From the NCBI GenBank assembly GCA_003858485.1, contig RQYD01000022.1:1-64000 (forward strand): a stretch of DNA of 64,000 nucleotides, in the 5' to 3' direction. How positions within the stretch are numbered: position 1 is the stretch's first letter; every line of letters starts with the position of its first letter. The notes below the pieces were generated by a model. It worked only from the letters and a program-made list of their open reading frames with translations. It was not told where the DNA came from and did no database searches. Positions 45,082 through 53,651 of this stretch are shown here, piece by piece. The position numbers were made by a program, and so were the translations under genes. Source of the stretch: Clostridiales bacterium COT073_COT-073. GTDB lineage: Bacteria; Bacillota; Clostridia; Lachnospirales; Vallitaleaceae.

Positions 45082-45439
45082 TTTCATCCTCCAGACGCAC
45101 ATCTTGAATTAATTTTGACATTTCGATTCCTCTTTCAATTGAGGTATCCATGATAAAATGAAGATTCGGTGTATTACGAAGATTTAAGCGTCGGGCTAAT
45201 TCCCGACGAATAAAACTGCCTGAGCTGCGCAGCCCTTCCATGGTCTCACTTCTTTTTAGATCATCACCCAAAACGCTGATATAGACTTTACATTCCTTTA
45301 AATCGCCGGTGGTATCTACCGCTACCACACTGACCAAAGAATCAATTCTTGGATCTTTTACTTCTCTTTGGATAATGGCTGACAGTTCCATTTTTACTTC
45401 TTCATTGACCCGAGTCATTCGATGACTGTTTTTTCTCAT
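45071..45439 (-). CDS. rbfA: 30S ribosome-binding factor RbfA
   Basis: 122-residue KH-fold protein for 16S rRNA 5'-end maturation. Signatures: an N-terminal region rich in Arg, then EVKDPRIDSLVSVVAVDTT, CKVYISVLGD and LNLRNTPNLHFIMDTSIERG. Canonical place after infB and before nrnA. The 178-base spacer before it carries tandem repeats. Confidence 0.96.
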   Translation of the reverse strand: MRKNSHRMTRVNEEVKMELSAIIQREVKDPRIDSLVSVVAVDTTGDLKECKVYISVLGDDLKRSETMEGLRSSGSFIRRELARRLNLRNTPNLHFIMDTSIERGIEMSKLIQDVRLEDENDN

Positions 45440-45455
45440 ATTTTCCCTTTCCTAT

Positions 45456-45477
45456 TTTATTTACCCAACCCTCCCGC
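45456..45477. repeat. degenerate relative of the ACTCAACTTTCCCAC repeat
   Basis: Reads TTTATTTACCCAACCC followed by TCCCGC; it differs at four positions from the corresponding block beginning at 12020. A GCAGC/GCTGC hairpin follows. Kinship is suggestive only. Confidence 0.4.
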
Positions 45478-45514
45478 AGCTCTATTTGACTAAGCTGCAA
45501 AGATTGCTTTCAGG

Positions 45515-45558
45515 GCACATGCCTAGCATATGCCTGGCACATGCCTAGCACATGCCTG
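45515..45558. repeat. four 11-bp tandem repeats in the infB-rbfA spacer
   Basis: Units GCACATGCCTA, GCATATGCCTG, GCACATGCCTA and GCACATGCCTG in a row. Each unit is partly palindromic. It lies inside an otherwise tightly packed operon. Confidence 0.85.
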
Positions 45559-45617
45559 AATGAAAACTTATTATCCGTGTCCAATCATCTTTCAGACACA
45601 GACAAATCGTTTGAATC

Positions 45618-47837
45618 CTAACGTTCAACCTCTTTCATCACATATGCTTCCAGAATATCGCCGGTTTTAATATCATTAAATTTTTCCAGCATTATACCAC
45701 AGTCAAAGCCACTGGCCACTTCTTTGGCATCATCTTTAAAGCGCTTGAGCGATGCCAGTCCTCCTTCATAAATGACGATATTATCTCTGAGCAAACGTAC
45801 CTTAGCTGAACGGGTAATTTTACCATCGGTCACATGGGCACCACCAATCGTGCCAAGTCCGGAAACTTTAAAGGTATCCCGAATTTCACAATGGCCCTGT
45901 ACTTCCTCCTTAAATACCGGATCAAGCATACCTTTCATTGCCAGTTCAATATCTTCAATCGCATTATAAATAACACGGTAAAGCCGAATATCAATGCCTT
46001 CCTGTTCCGCGGTTGATAAGGCATTGTTTTCCGGCCGAACATTAAAGCCAATAATAATAGCATTAGAAGCCGAAGCCAGCATGACATCCGATTCATTGAT
46101 CGCACCTACACCACCATGAATGATCCGAATTAAAACTTCCTCATTGGACAATTTTTCCAGACTCTGGCGAACAGCCTCGACCGATCCCTGAACATCGGCT
46201 TTGACAATCAGCTTCAGTTCTTTCATCTCGCCTTCCTGGATCTGCTGGAATAAATCATCAAGGGTTACTTTTTGCGGTGTGGCCTGAATCATTTTTTCTC
46301 TTAAATTCTTGCGTACCTTTTCCGAAATATAGCGGGCATCTTTTTCATTTTTAGCCACATAGAAAGATTCTCCGGCTAATGGCACATCATTTAAGCCCAA
46401 AATCTCAACCGGGGTTGATGGTCCGGCTTTTTTAATTGGTCGGCCCTTATCATCCATCATTGCTCTAACCCGGCCATGAGTAGCGCCGATAACTACACTA
46501 TCACCAATTTTAAGAGTTCCTCTTTGAATCAACATGGTTGCCACTGCACCACGTCCTTTATCCAGTCTGGCTTCAATTACAATACCTCTGGCCAAAGTAT
46601 TGGGATTGGCCTTTAATTCGCCCATTTCCGCTACCAGCACGATCATATCCAAAAGTTCGTCAATTCCTTCTTTGGTGGCAGCTGACACCGGCACCATAAT
46701 TGTACTGCCGCCCCAATCTTCAGCAATTAAGCCATGCTCCGTCAATTCTTGTTTTACCCGATCCAAATTGGCACTCGGCTTATCGATTTTATTTACTGCC
46801 ACAATAATTTGCACACCAGCCGCTTTAGCATGGTTAATTGCTTCAACGGTCTGAGGCATTACGCCATCATCCGCTGCTACTACTAAAATTGCAATATCCG
46901 TTGCCATAGCTCCTCTCAGGCGCATTGCCGTAAAGGCTTCATGTCCCGGAGTATCCAAAAATGTAATTTTTTCACCATGTACATCAATCGAATATGCACC
47001 AATATGCTGAGTGATTCCTCCTTGCTCAGTGGCCGTTACATTGGTCTTTTTAATAGCATCCAGAAGCGAGGTCTTACCATGGTCAACATGACCCATAACT
47101 ACCACTACCGGCGGTCTTTTAATCAGATTCTTTTCATCTTCCGGTGAATCAGCAAAAAAACTGTCAACGATGTCAACTTCCGCCTCCTGCTCCACTAAAT
47201 AATCATAACCCAGCGCCAATTCTTCTGCCAATTTAAAATCCATTTCCTGATTAGCTGTCATCATTTTACCTTGCATCATTAATTTTTGTACAATTTCTGA
47301 AACCGGCTTATTTAAAGCTTTGGCAAAATCTTTAACCGTCAAAGTGGCCGGCAGTTTAATCAGTTTATCATCAACATCACTATCGGCCGGTTTTGGCTGA
47401 TTCACATCTTGACGCTGATTCTTTTTATTCCATTTTTTCTTATTCCCGCCCTTTTTACTGTGAAATTTATCACTTTCTTCTTCCTCATCATCAATCAATG
47501 TATTTTTATCAAAAGCATAACCGGATATTTTTTCGTTTCTCTCAACTTTTCCACTCTTCGGTTTCTTTGGTTTTTTTATTTCTTCAACATCTAACTCTTC
47601 TTCTTTAGCCGGTTTGCTTTCTTTTTTCTCTTTTTTATGACTTTTTTCTTCCACAACAGCATTCGCCTTGGCAAATTCCAGCTGAGCAAAATACTCAAGC
47701 ACTTTATCCACTTGTTCTTCAGTTAACGAGCTCATGTGGTTTTTAACATCAATTCCCAATTCTTTAACGACTTTTACTAACTCTTTGCTATCTAAATCTA
47801 AATTTTTTGCTACTTCGTATAATCTCATTTTTGACAT
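45618..47837 (-). CDS. infB: translation initiation factor IF-2
   Basis: GTPase that positions fMet-tRNA on the 30S subunit. 739 residues: N-terminal IF2N motif ([18 protein letters not shown]), a Lys/Glu-rich linker (about 60-150), a second IF2N segment, then G1 GHVDHGKTS (about 251), G3 DTPGHEAF, G4 NKIDK, and the C-terminal domains. Length normal for Clostridia. Starts directly after the ylxQ stop. Confidence 0.97.
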   Translation of the reverse strand: MSKMRLYEVAKNLDLDSKELVKVVKELGIDVKNHMSSLTEEQVDKVLEYFAQLEFAKANAVVEEKSHKKEKKESKPAKEEELDVEEIKKPKKPKSGKVERNEKISGYAFDKNTLIDDEEEESDKFHSKKGGNKKKWNKKNQRQDVNQPKPADSDVDDKLIKLPATLTVKDFAKALNKPVSEIVQKLMMQGKMMTANQEMDFKLAEELALGYDYLVEQEAEVDIVDSFFADSPEDEKNLIKRPPVVVVMGHVDHGKTSLLDAIKKTNVTATEQGGITQHIGAYSIDVHGEKITFLDTPGHEAFTAMRLRGAMATDIAILVVAADDGVMPQTVEAINHAKAAGVQIIVAVNKIDKPSANLDRVKQELTEHGLIAEDWGGSTIMVPVSAATKEGIDELLDMIVLVAEMGELKANPNTLARGIVIEARLDKGRGAVATMLIQRGTLKIGDSVVIGATHGRVRAMMDDKGRPIKKAGPSTPVEILGLNDVPLAGESFYVAKNEKDARYISEKVRKNLREKMIQATPQKVTLDDLFQQIQEGEMKELKLIVKADVQGSVEAVRQSLEKLSNEEVLIRIIHGGVGAINESDVMLASASNAIIIGFNVRPENNALSTAEQEGIDIRLYRVIYNAIEDIELAMKGMLDPVFKEEVQGHCEIRDTFKVSGLGTIGGAHVTDGKITRSAKVRLLRDNIVIYEGGLASLKRFKDDAKEVASGFDCGIMLEKFNDIKTGDILEAYVMKEVER

Positions 47838-48143
47838 CTATTCGATTTCCTCCATCTTTTTCCGAATTGACTCCGCAAAATCTTTATTGGTAACTGCCGC
47901 ACTGGTTCTTATCCCTTTGCCAATTGCCTGTCCCAATTCCTGGCGGCTGCCAATTTCCAAAACCGGAATTCCTCGATAGCCGGCTTTATCTTTAAATTGT
48001 TTCTTTGTATTTTCAGAAGCGTCTTTGGCCAGCAAAACCAGCCAAGCCTTTTTCGATTTAATTGCTTCCATGGTAGCAAACTCACCGCTAACCAGTGCTC
48101 CGGCTTTTTGACATAATGACAACAAGCCCCACTTTTTATTCAA
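47838..48143 (-). CDS. ylxQ: ribosomal L7Ae-family protein YlxQ
   Basis: 101-residue L7Ae/L30e-like RNA-binding protein that may bind K-turn motifs. GLLSLCQKAGALVSGEFAT and AWLVLLAKDASENTKKQ are family features. Overlaps ylxR by 8 bases and is in the canonical position between ylxR and infB. Not essential in Bacillus; exact role unclear. Confidence 0.93.
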   Translation of the reverse strand: MNKKWGLLSLCQKAGALVSGEFATMEAIKSKKAWLVLLAKDASENTKKQFKDKAGYRGIPVLEIGSRQELGQAIGKGIRTSAAVTNKDFAESIRKKMEEIE

Positions 48144-48402
48144 TTCCTGCTAAGGCCTCCTTTAATTCAGCATAGATTTCCGGCGTGATCTCACAGTCGA
48201 GTGAGCGTGCCAATGCCTTGGTCTTTTCTGCCTTTTCAAAACATTGTATATTCTTACAAATATAAGCACCACGGCCATTTTGTTTCCCGCTTTGATCAAT
48301 TAAAATCTTATCTTCCGGCGTTTTTACTACCCGTAACAATTCTTTTTTGGAAAACATTTGTTGACAAGCTACGCATTTACGCAGTGGTATTTTCTTTGCC
48401 AT
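48136..48402 (-). CDS. ylxR: YlxR-family RNA-binding protein
   Basis: 88-residue DUF448 protein between nusA and ylxQ. The signatures RKCVACQQMFSKKELLRVV and QNGRGAYIC are clear. In Bacillus YlxR affects RNase P or transcription of many genes, but the molecular role is not settled. Confidence 0.94.
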   Translation of the reverse strand: MAKKIPLRKCVACQQMFSKKELLRVVKTPEDKILIDQSGKQNGRGAYICKNIQCFEKAEKTKALARSLDCEITPEIYAELKEALAGIE

Positions 48403-48467
48403 CTGACTTCCTCTCTTTTCAGTCCTGACTGTCTGACATTTTTAGCATTTGTCTGCAGCACTCTGAC

Positions 48468-49571
48468 TTATTCATCCCGAAGGGTAATATTTTCCTCATA
48501 AATAACCGGATTTTCTTCTTCTGTAATAAAGCCCATTTCCTTATCTTGTGATTCTGATTTGATATCAATTCGATATCCGGTCAACTTGGCTGCCAGTCTG
48601 ACATTTTGTCCAACTTTACCGATTGCCAGGGATAGCTGATAATCCGGCACCACCACTTTGGCCGATTTTTCCTCCGGATTAACAACTACTTTAACCACTT
48701 TAGACGGACTGAGGGCGGCTGAAATAAAAGCTACCGGGTCTTCGCTCCAGGGAATGATATCAATTTTTTCACCATTTAATTCTTCAACAATTCCATTCAC
48801 CCGAACACCGTTGTGACCAACGCAGGCACCAATCGGATCGATTTCCGGATTCTCTGAATATACTGCCATTTTGGTACGTGAACCGGCTTCGCGTGAAATG
48901 CCTTTGACCACCACCTGGCCATTATATATTTCCGGTACTTCCCGTTCAAATAAGCGTTTTACCAATTCCGGATGGGAACGCGAAACCATCACCCGTGGGC
49001 TTTTATTTCCTTGTTTGACATCCAATACATAAACCTTGATGCTTTGATTCGGGGTATAGGTTTCACCAGGAACCTGCTCATTTTCAGCTAAAATGGCTTC
49101 TACTTTGTCATACTCGACAATTACCATGCCCTTACTGATCCTTTGGACTATTCCGGTTACCAATTCACTTTGCTTTTCCTGATAATCATTATATAAAATA
49201 TCTTTTTCTGCTTCCCTGATTTTTTGAATTACTAATTGCTTGGCTTTTTGAGCGGCGATCCGGCCAAAATCTCTGGGTGTTACTTCAATTTGAACTTTAT
49301 CTCCCAGATTGATATTAACATTGTATTTAACAGCATCAGCCAGAGAAATTTGCAGCTCTGGATCTTCGACCTTTTCCACTACTTCTTTTTCTGCTAAAAC
49401 CTTTAAGTCTCCCTTTTCTCTATCAAAATTGACTGTAATATTCTGAGCAGTTCCAAAATTCTTCTTACAAGCTGTTAGCAGCGAGTTTTCCAAAGCCTCA
49501 ATTATCACTTCTTTTTTAATATTTTTTTCTCTTTCAATTTGATTTAGTGCATCAATAAATTCCGCGTTCAA
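48468..49571 (-). CDS. nusA: transcription termination/antitermination factor NusA
   Basis: Binds RNA polymerase and nascent RNA to control pausing, termination and antitermination. 367 residues: N-terminal polymerase-binding domain (FIDALNQIEREKNIKKE), S1 domain (about 135-200), KH1 and KH2 with DPIGACVGHNGVRVNGI and LAIGKVGQNVRLAAKLTG. No C-terminal acidic repeats, as usual in Firmicutes. Separated from rimP by an unusual 240-base spacer. Confidence 0.96.
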   Translation of the reverse strand: MNAEFIDALNQIEREKNIKKEVIIEALENSLLTACKKNFGTAQNITVNFDREKGDLKVLAEKEVVEKVEDPELQISLADAVKYNVNINLGDKVQIEVTPRDFGRIAAQKAKQLVIQKIREAEKDILYNDYQEKQSELVTGIVQRISKGMVIVEYDKVEAILAENEQVPGETYTPNQSIKVYVLDVKQGNKSPRVMVSRSHPELVKRLFEREVPEIYNGQVVVKGISREAGSRTKMAVYSENPEIDPIGACVGHNGVRVNGIVEELNGEKIDIIPWSEDPVAFISAALSPSKVVKVVVNPEEKSAKVVVPDYQLSLAIGKVGQNVRLAAKLTGYRIDIKSESQDKEMGFITEEENPVIYEENITLRDE

Positions 49572-49601
49572 TTTGTCCCTCCTGATTTGCTATGGCTGTC
49601 A

Positions 49602-49790
49602 GTAAAATGACAGTTAAGTTATTATTTATCGGGTGTTTCCTCCCTGGCGATCCCTGCCGCTTCGTGCCGGTCACGCTCTCAGCGCCGTCATCTGACGCCG
49701 GCGCACCGCAAAATGTACACAGTCGCCTTCCTTTTTTACAGCTTACTTTTAATTTTTCGGGTCGTATAACTTTACGCTGACACGCCCAAA
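49602..49790. other. GC-rich foldable insertion in the rimP-nusA spacer
   Basis: Begins with hairpin CTGTCA-GTAAAA-TGACAG. A markedly GC-rich centre contains GCGCCGTCA / TGACG..GGCGC. No reading frame with a ribosome binding site is seen, and no promoter. It interrupts an operon that is normally compact. Confidence 0.45.
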
Positions 49791-49811
49791 ATCATGTTAT
49801 CCTATCATACT

Positions 49812-50270
49812 TCAGATAAAGACTGTCAATCTGACAACTGCAACCTTATCCCGTTCAAAATTCATTTCCTGACCATCCGCTTCAATTGTAATCCGATCAG
49901 CATTGTAACTGATCAGTTCACCAGTAAACTCCTTTTTCTTATTGATGGCCTGATACAGTTTGACATCCACCGAATAGCCCAAATAACGCTCAAAATCCTT
50001 GTCTTTCTTGAGGACCCGGTCCAGTCCCGGTGAGCTGACTTCTAAAACATAGGGCTCAGCAATCGGATCAGCTTCATCCAGTTTGACCTCTAATGCCCGG
50101 CTGATGACTTCACAGTCATTAATGGTGATTCCTCCTTCTTTATCGGCATAAACCCGAAGATACCATTGTCCACTTTCTTTGACATATTCAACATCAACCA
50201 GCTCATATTGATGAGCCTGCATAATTGGTTCCAACATCTTTTCTGTTAATTCTACAATATCTTTTTTCAA
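49812..50270 (-). CDS. rimP: ribosome maturation factor RimP
   Basis: 152-residue 30S assembly factor. N-terminal domain with ELVDVEYVKESGQWYLRV, the diagnostic DPIAEPYVLEVSSPGLDR (about 80-97), and the C-terminal SH3-like domain. First gene of the operon through ribF. Confidence 0.96.
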   Translation of the reverse strand: MKKDIVELTEKMLEPIMQAHQYELVDVEYVKESGQWYLRVYADKEGGITINDCEVISRALEVKLDEADPIAEPYVLEVSSPGLDRVLKKDKDFERYLGYSVDVKLYQAINKKKEFTGELISYNADRITIEADGQEMNFERDKVAVVRLTVFI

Positions 50271-50365
50271 ATTACCCTCCTTTTGATATCGTCATTTCCC
50301 ATTCTAATCTTCTTCTGCTGGCTGAATCCTGATATCACTGCCTGTCTATCTAAGCAATACATACA

Positions 50366-50391
50366 AAAAAGTGAGCGCTTGCTCACTTTTT
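50366..50391. terminator. terminator between the TRAP remnant and rimP
   Basis: Perfect repeat AAAAAGTGAGC / GCTCACTTTTT around GCTT with T tracts on both strands. On the minus strand it ends the dctP transcript before rimP begins. Confidence 0.88.
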
Positions 50392-50400
50392 AACAGTTTC

Positions 50401-50625
50401 TTAATTCCAAGTAATTATAGCATATAATTTGACAGGATGCAAGTAATTTTTGGAAAAAAGCTTATTTTTCGTGTTTTTCGTATTTTCGACTGGTAAAGAT
50501 GCACAGAAATAGCACATCCGTCCCGCCAAAATAACCTGCCAGCAGCACACAATTACCATAATGCCAACAATAACTGAAAGAACGATTTTCAATACTTTGT
50601 TCAGATAATCCATACAGATTTTCAT
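50401..50625 (-). pseudogene. truncated TRAP transporter small permease (DctQ)
   Basis: Starts 2 bases after the dctP stop with GAGGGG upstream. The first 31 codons look like a DctQ N terminus (MDYLNKVLKIVLSVIVGIMV, CCWQVIL). The frame then runs into unrelated residues (ASLPVENTKNTKNK) and ends at a terminator. DctQ normally has about 160 residues and is followed by DctM; neither the rest of dctQ nor dctM is here. I read this as a deletion remnant. Confidence 0.65.
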
Positions 50626-50627
50626 AC

Positions 50628-51659
50628 TCAATTCCCCTCCTTTGCATATTTTTGAATATCATCATAGAGCGCCTGGTATTCCTGTCCCTTGGCTCGAAAC
50701 GCTTCGTGAATTGGCTGTACTGCCTCAATAAAAGCTGACTTATCAATATCCCGATATACCGTCACCCCATAAGACTGTGCTTCTTCAATTGCTTCGCTCA
50801 TCATTCGATTATATTGTTGAACAAAATTTTCATTTAGTTTAAGGAAGCATCCCATCAAATATTCCTTTTGCTTGTCGGACAGGCGATTCCATGTTTTCGT
50901 GCTGATAACATAGATATCCGGAGTGTATTGATGCTCTGTATAAGTGTAAGAACGAACGATTTCTTCATGTTTATCGACTGTTAGAGCAAGCTCTGTATTT
51001 TCCGCACCATCTACAATTCCTTGTTGTAAGGAAGTATATGTTTCACTGGAGGACATCGGAACCGGTGAGCCACCCATGGCTTCGATCATATCCATTGAAG
51101 TGGAGCTAACCATGGAACGTATCTTTTTCCCTTTCAGTACCGAAGGATCGGTAACGGCCACATTTTCTTTCAGATAGAAATTCCGTGAACCATTGCAGTA
51201 ATAGCCGATTGCAATATAGCCGGCGTCTTTAGTAGCTTCAAACAGTTCACGAATCACTTCGCTATTTTCCATTGCTCTGTAATAGTGATCTTGGCTGACA
51301 AACAAATATGGCAGAGAAAAAATCCGATAGCGATCATCAAATTGCCCGACTGTATTGGCACTGATCTTTGCCATATCCAATACACCTGCCTGTGCCAGCT
51401 CAATCATTGCCGTTTCAGACCCAAGGACACCACCTGGATAAATCGATACTTCCATGCCCATGCTTTCATCCTCTGCCACCAGTTCGGAAAGATAGGCAAT
51501 CGTTCCACCAATCTCTGAATTTCCCGCCTGTCCATGTGCCATACGAATATGGATCTTATCACTGCCAATGCTGTTATTGACTGAAAAAAACGTACTGACA
51601 CCAATCACCAGCAAAACGGCTACGACCACGCTCAAAATGAGTTTGGATATTCGCTTCAT
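50628..51659 (-). CDS. dctP: TRAP transporter solute-binding protein DctP
   Basis: Secreted binding protein of a TRAP-type (C4-dicarboxylate or sugar-acid) transporter, 343 residues. Signal or anchor helix (about 8-28), IHIRMAHGQAGNSEIGG, then IYPGGVLGSETAMIELAQAG and the conserved GKKIRSM with an Arg that normally binds the carboxylate. TYTSLQQGIVDGAENTEL is the family motif. ATG at 51659 has AGGAGG seven bases upstream. Without membrane subunits nearby it is an orphan and may be non-functional or share a distant permease. Confidence 0.92.
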   Translation of the reverse strand: MKRISKLILSVVVAVLLVIGVSTFFSVNNSIGSDKIHIRMAHGQAGNSEIGGTIAYLSELVAEDESMGMEVSIYPGGVLGSETAMIELAQAGVLDMAKISANTVGQFDDRYRIFSLPYLFVSQDHYYRAMENSEVIRELFEATKDAGYIAIGYYCNGSRNFYLKENVAVTDPSVLKGKKIRSMVSSTSMDMIEAMGGSPVPMSSSETYTSLQQGIVDGAENTELALTVDKHEEIVRSYTYTEHQYTPDIYVISTKTWNRLSDKQKEYLMGCFLKLNENFVQQYNRMMSEAIEEAQSYGVTVYRDIDKSAFIEAVQPIHEAFRAKGQEYQALYDDIQKYAKEGN

Positions 51660-51755
51660 TATCATTCCTCCTAAATTTTAATCCGATTTCTGTTTTTTCT
51701 TGTTCATGATACCATATCCAACCTGTATTTTCTCGTACTATCTTGCTTTTTCTGT

Positions 51756-51827
51756 TCATATTTCATACTTTCTTGCTATTTTGTGTTTTTTAGTATATTC
51801 GCCCATATTTTCAGAATATTCCGTCAT
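51756..51827 (-). CDS. possible 23-codon leader peptide upstream of dctP
   Basis: GAGGG five bases before ATG; reads MTEYSENMGEYTKKHKIARK and three more residues, then stop. Another mini-frame (MTVKTQNNLSRGIR) ends in its start codon. The gap 51660-52029 otherwise holds near-repeats of AGCAAGA.AGTA.GA and the Rpn gene promoter. It could be a leader peptide or debris of a lost regulator gene. Confidence 0.25.
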   Translation of the reverse strand: MTEYSENMGEYTKKHKIARKYEI

Positions 51828-51992
51828 CTTATCCCTCTTGATAAATTATTTTGTGTTTTTACTGTCATTGCAGCTTTATTCCTTTAAGAGATATTTCTAT
51901 TTTGACGATGGTTTAAAGTTTTAAACAGAAAGTAATAACTTCTATCTGCTCAAAATTTATAAGGCATTTATAGTGCACTAACGCCAAATTTG

Positions 51993-52001
51993 TGATATAA
52001 T
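51993..52001 (+). promoter_or_regulatory. extended -10 promoter of the Rpn-family gene
   Basis: TGATATAAT (TATAAT at 51996-52001), 28 bases before the start codon. No good -35. The 14-base word TTTGTGATATAATA is shared with 17067 and 17488. Confidence 0.5.
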
Positions 52002-52029
52002 AAATACATATAAGAAAGGAAATATTATT

Positions 52030-52968
52030 ATGCCACAATTGATGAATTCGTTTAGTTCTCAGAACTTTTCAACCGAAGAAATTGATTTTTCTAGCCTAAT
52101 TGATACTTCAATTCCACCAGAGAAGCTAGAGTTTACTATCCGTAACGACTATGCCTTTAAACGCATTTTTGGTGATCCAAACAATAAAGAAGCTTTAATC
52201 GATTTACTTTCTTTGGTTCTATCCTTACCCAAAGAAATGTTTGCTGAATTGACCATTGAAAATCCCTTTTTGCCCCTTCATTTTTTTGATGAAAAAAGGG
52301 AAATTCTGGATATGAAATTGACACTTCAAACTGGCGAAAAAATCAATATTGAAATGCAGAACCATTGGCAGTCCTATTTTGTTCCACGTATTCTCTACTA
52401 CTGGTCAAAACGTTATTTGGAGCATTTTAAAGGAGGGGATGATTACCACAAACTAAAGCCCTGCATTACAATCAGTATTTTAAATGAACCCTTTCTTTAC
52501 TCCAAACGCATTCATTCTGTTTATCAATTGGAGGAAACACAGGAGCATACTTTATTAACAAATTTTATAGAATTGCATTTTCTTGATTTAACCAAGATCG
52601 GTGATACCAATTTAACCCCTTTGGAGAAATGGCTGCTATTTATTAAAACCACTAAAAAGGAGGTGCGGGATATGTTAGCCAAGGAAAATGTTGCTATGGA
52701 TCATGCTAATCAAACTTTGACTCGTTTTTATTCTGACCCAAAAGAACGTTATCTTTATGAAGCTGCTGAGCGTTACGAATCTGATCGCGTTTCCCTTATT
52801 ACAGAAAGCCACAGCAAAGGATTGCAACAAGGATTGCAACAAGGATTGCAGCAAGGACTGCAGCAAGGAAAAGCTACAATCGCCAAAAATCTGCTGGCTC
52901 TTAATATTCCAATTGAAGATATTGTATCAGCAACTGGACTGAGTAAAGAAACTATTTTAAGTCTATAA
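52030..52968 (+). CDS. Rpn-family PD-(D/E)XK nuclease / putative transposase-like protein
   Basis: 312-residue member of the recombination-promoting nuclease (Rpn, YhgA-like) family. FTIRNDYAFKRIFGDPNNKE opens the domain. LDMKLTLQTGEKINIEMQN supplies the catalytic Asp and the ExQ of the PD-(D/E)XK core (about 95-115), and YYWSKRYLEHFKGGDDYHKL follows. The C terminus has a GLQQ tandem repeat and a small helical end resembling a helix-turn-helix (IVSATGLSKETI). Experimental Rpn proteins promote RecA-independent recombination; some act in phage defence. AAAGGA precedes the ATG. Stand-alone gene. Confidence 0.9.
   Translation: MPQLMNSFSSQNFSTEEIDFSSLIDTSIPPEKLEFTIRNDYAFKRIFGDPNNKEALIDLLSLVLSLPKEMFAELTIENPFLPLHFFDEKREILDMKLTLQTGEKINIEMQNHWQSYFVPRILYYWSKRYLEHFKGGDDYHKLKPCITISILNEPFLYSKRIHSVYQLEETQEHTLLTNFIELHFLDLTKIGDTNLTPLEKWLLFIKTTKKEVRDMLAKENVAMDHANQTLTRFYSDPKERYLYEAAERYESDRVSLITESHSKGLQQGLQQGLQQGLQQGKATIAKNLLALNIPIEDIVSATGLSKETILSL
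52819..52866 (+). repeat. four 12-bp repeats encoding GLQQ
   Basis: Units GGATTGCAACAA x2, GGATTGCAGCAA and GGACTGCAGCAA, in frame in the Rpn gene. Copy-number change would keep the frame, altering only linker length. Confidence 0.92.
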
Positions 52969-52991
52969 CATAAATTTTTATTTCTGATGGC

Positions 52992-53025
52992 GGCTGTTGT
53001 GTAAAATCTGGATTTTGCAACAGCC
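52992..53025 (+). terminator. hairpin after the Rpn-family gene
   Basis: GGCTGTTG..AAAATC / GATTTT..CAACAGCC, strong stem 24 bases after the stop, followed by ACTTGTTTTG, so the U tract is weak. Confidence 0.65.
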
Positions 53026-53103
53026 ACTTGTTTTGAAAATAACCTTTATCAACCAATTAAATTATCCGAAAAGGGGGAAATTTACGGAACTTTAAAAAAT
53101 CGC

Positions 53104-53132
53104 TTGACAAGTTTATCAATTTATGGTATTTT
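53104..53132 (+). promoter_or_regulatory. promoter of tRNA-Ala
   Basis: TTGACA (53104-53109), 17-base spacer, TATTTT (53127-53132), 11 bases before the mature 5' end. Confidence 0.8.
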
Positions 53133-53143
53133 CATTATTGTTC

Positions 53144-53216
53144 GGGGGTATGGCGCAGTTGGGAGCGCGCTTGAATGGCATTCAAGAGGCCAGGGGTTCG
53201 AATCCCCTTATCTCCA
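53144..53216 (+). tRNA. tRNA-Ala (anticodon GGC)
   Basis: Cloverleaf: acceptor GGGGGTA/TATCTCC with A73, D arm GGCGCAGTTGGGAGCGC, anticodon stem CTTGA-TCAAG around loop ATGGCAT (anticodon GGC), T arm AGGGGTTCGAATCCCCT. The G3:U70 pair, the main alanine identity element, is present. CCA is not encoded. Confidence 0.96.
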
Positions 53217-53217
53217 T

Positions 53218-53246
53218 AAAGGCACTTTCCAAAGAAAGTGCCTTTT
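53218..53246 (+). terminator. terminator of tRNA-Ala
   Basis: Perfect 12-bp stem AAAGGCACTTTC / GAAAGTGCCTTT around CAAA, then TTTT run-out, directly after the tRNA. Confidence 0.93.
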
Positions 53247-53480
53247 CAAATTTCAGGATTAATGCTTGGGCATCCAAGCAATTTGTTAAAGTTATTTGTA
53301 CTTTTGCTCAGGTGCATCATCTGCCTGCCAAAGCATTTTGCATTCCTATATGGTTCGCCCACTGCCTGTCAAAATATTTGATATTTTCACACTCACTGCC
53401 TGCTAAAACATTTCTTGTTTTTGCCTGGGCTGCGCAAACCTGCGCGTCAAATTACTTTGCACTTTTGCGCGGCATATAGT
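53247..53480 (+). repeat. degenerate repeats after the tRNA
   Basis: Starts with GCTTGG-GCAT-CCAAGC hairpin. The word TGCCTGyyAAA recurs three times at irregular 35-45 base spacing, and ACTTTTGC recurs near both ends. No gene can be supported in 53217-53651 apart from the promoter at 53545. Could be decayed mobile DNA. Confidence 0.4.
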
Positions 53481-53544
53481 TTGACTTGTATTTAGATGCA
53501 CAAAACACTGTTACAGACAGACTTCATCAACTTTTGGTAATGAT

Positions 53545-53573
53545 TTGCATTTTTTTGATTTTTTAGGTATAAT
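53545..53573 (+). promoter_or_regulatory. promoter of the cytidylate-kinase-like gene
   Basis: TTGCAT (53545-53550), 17-base spacer, perfect TATAAT (53568-53573), about 78 bases before the ATG. Confidence 0.65.
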
Positions 53574-53651
53574 GATGTTAGAGAAATAACAAAATCATTC
53601 CATGACATTCGTCATATCTTCCCATAAAAAACTGTTTTTAAGGAGGTCATT

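Noticed and set aside
45515-45558. Short tandem repeats as a CRISPR array
   Set aside because: Units are 11 bp and contiguous without spacers; no cas genes in the window.
52773-53027. 84-codon Cys-rich minus-strand frame
   Set aside because: Antisense shadow of the GLQQ repeats in the Rpn gene.
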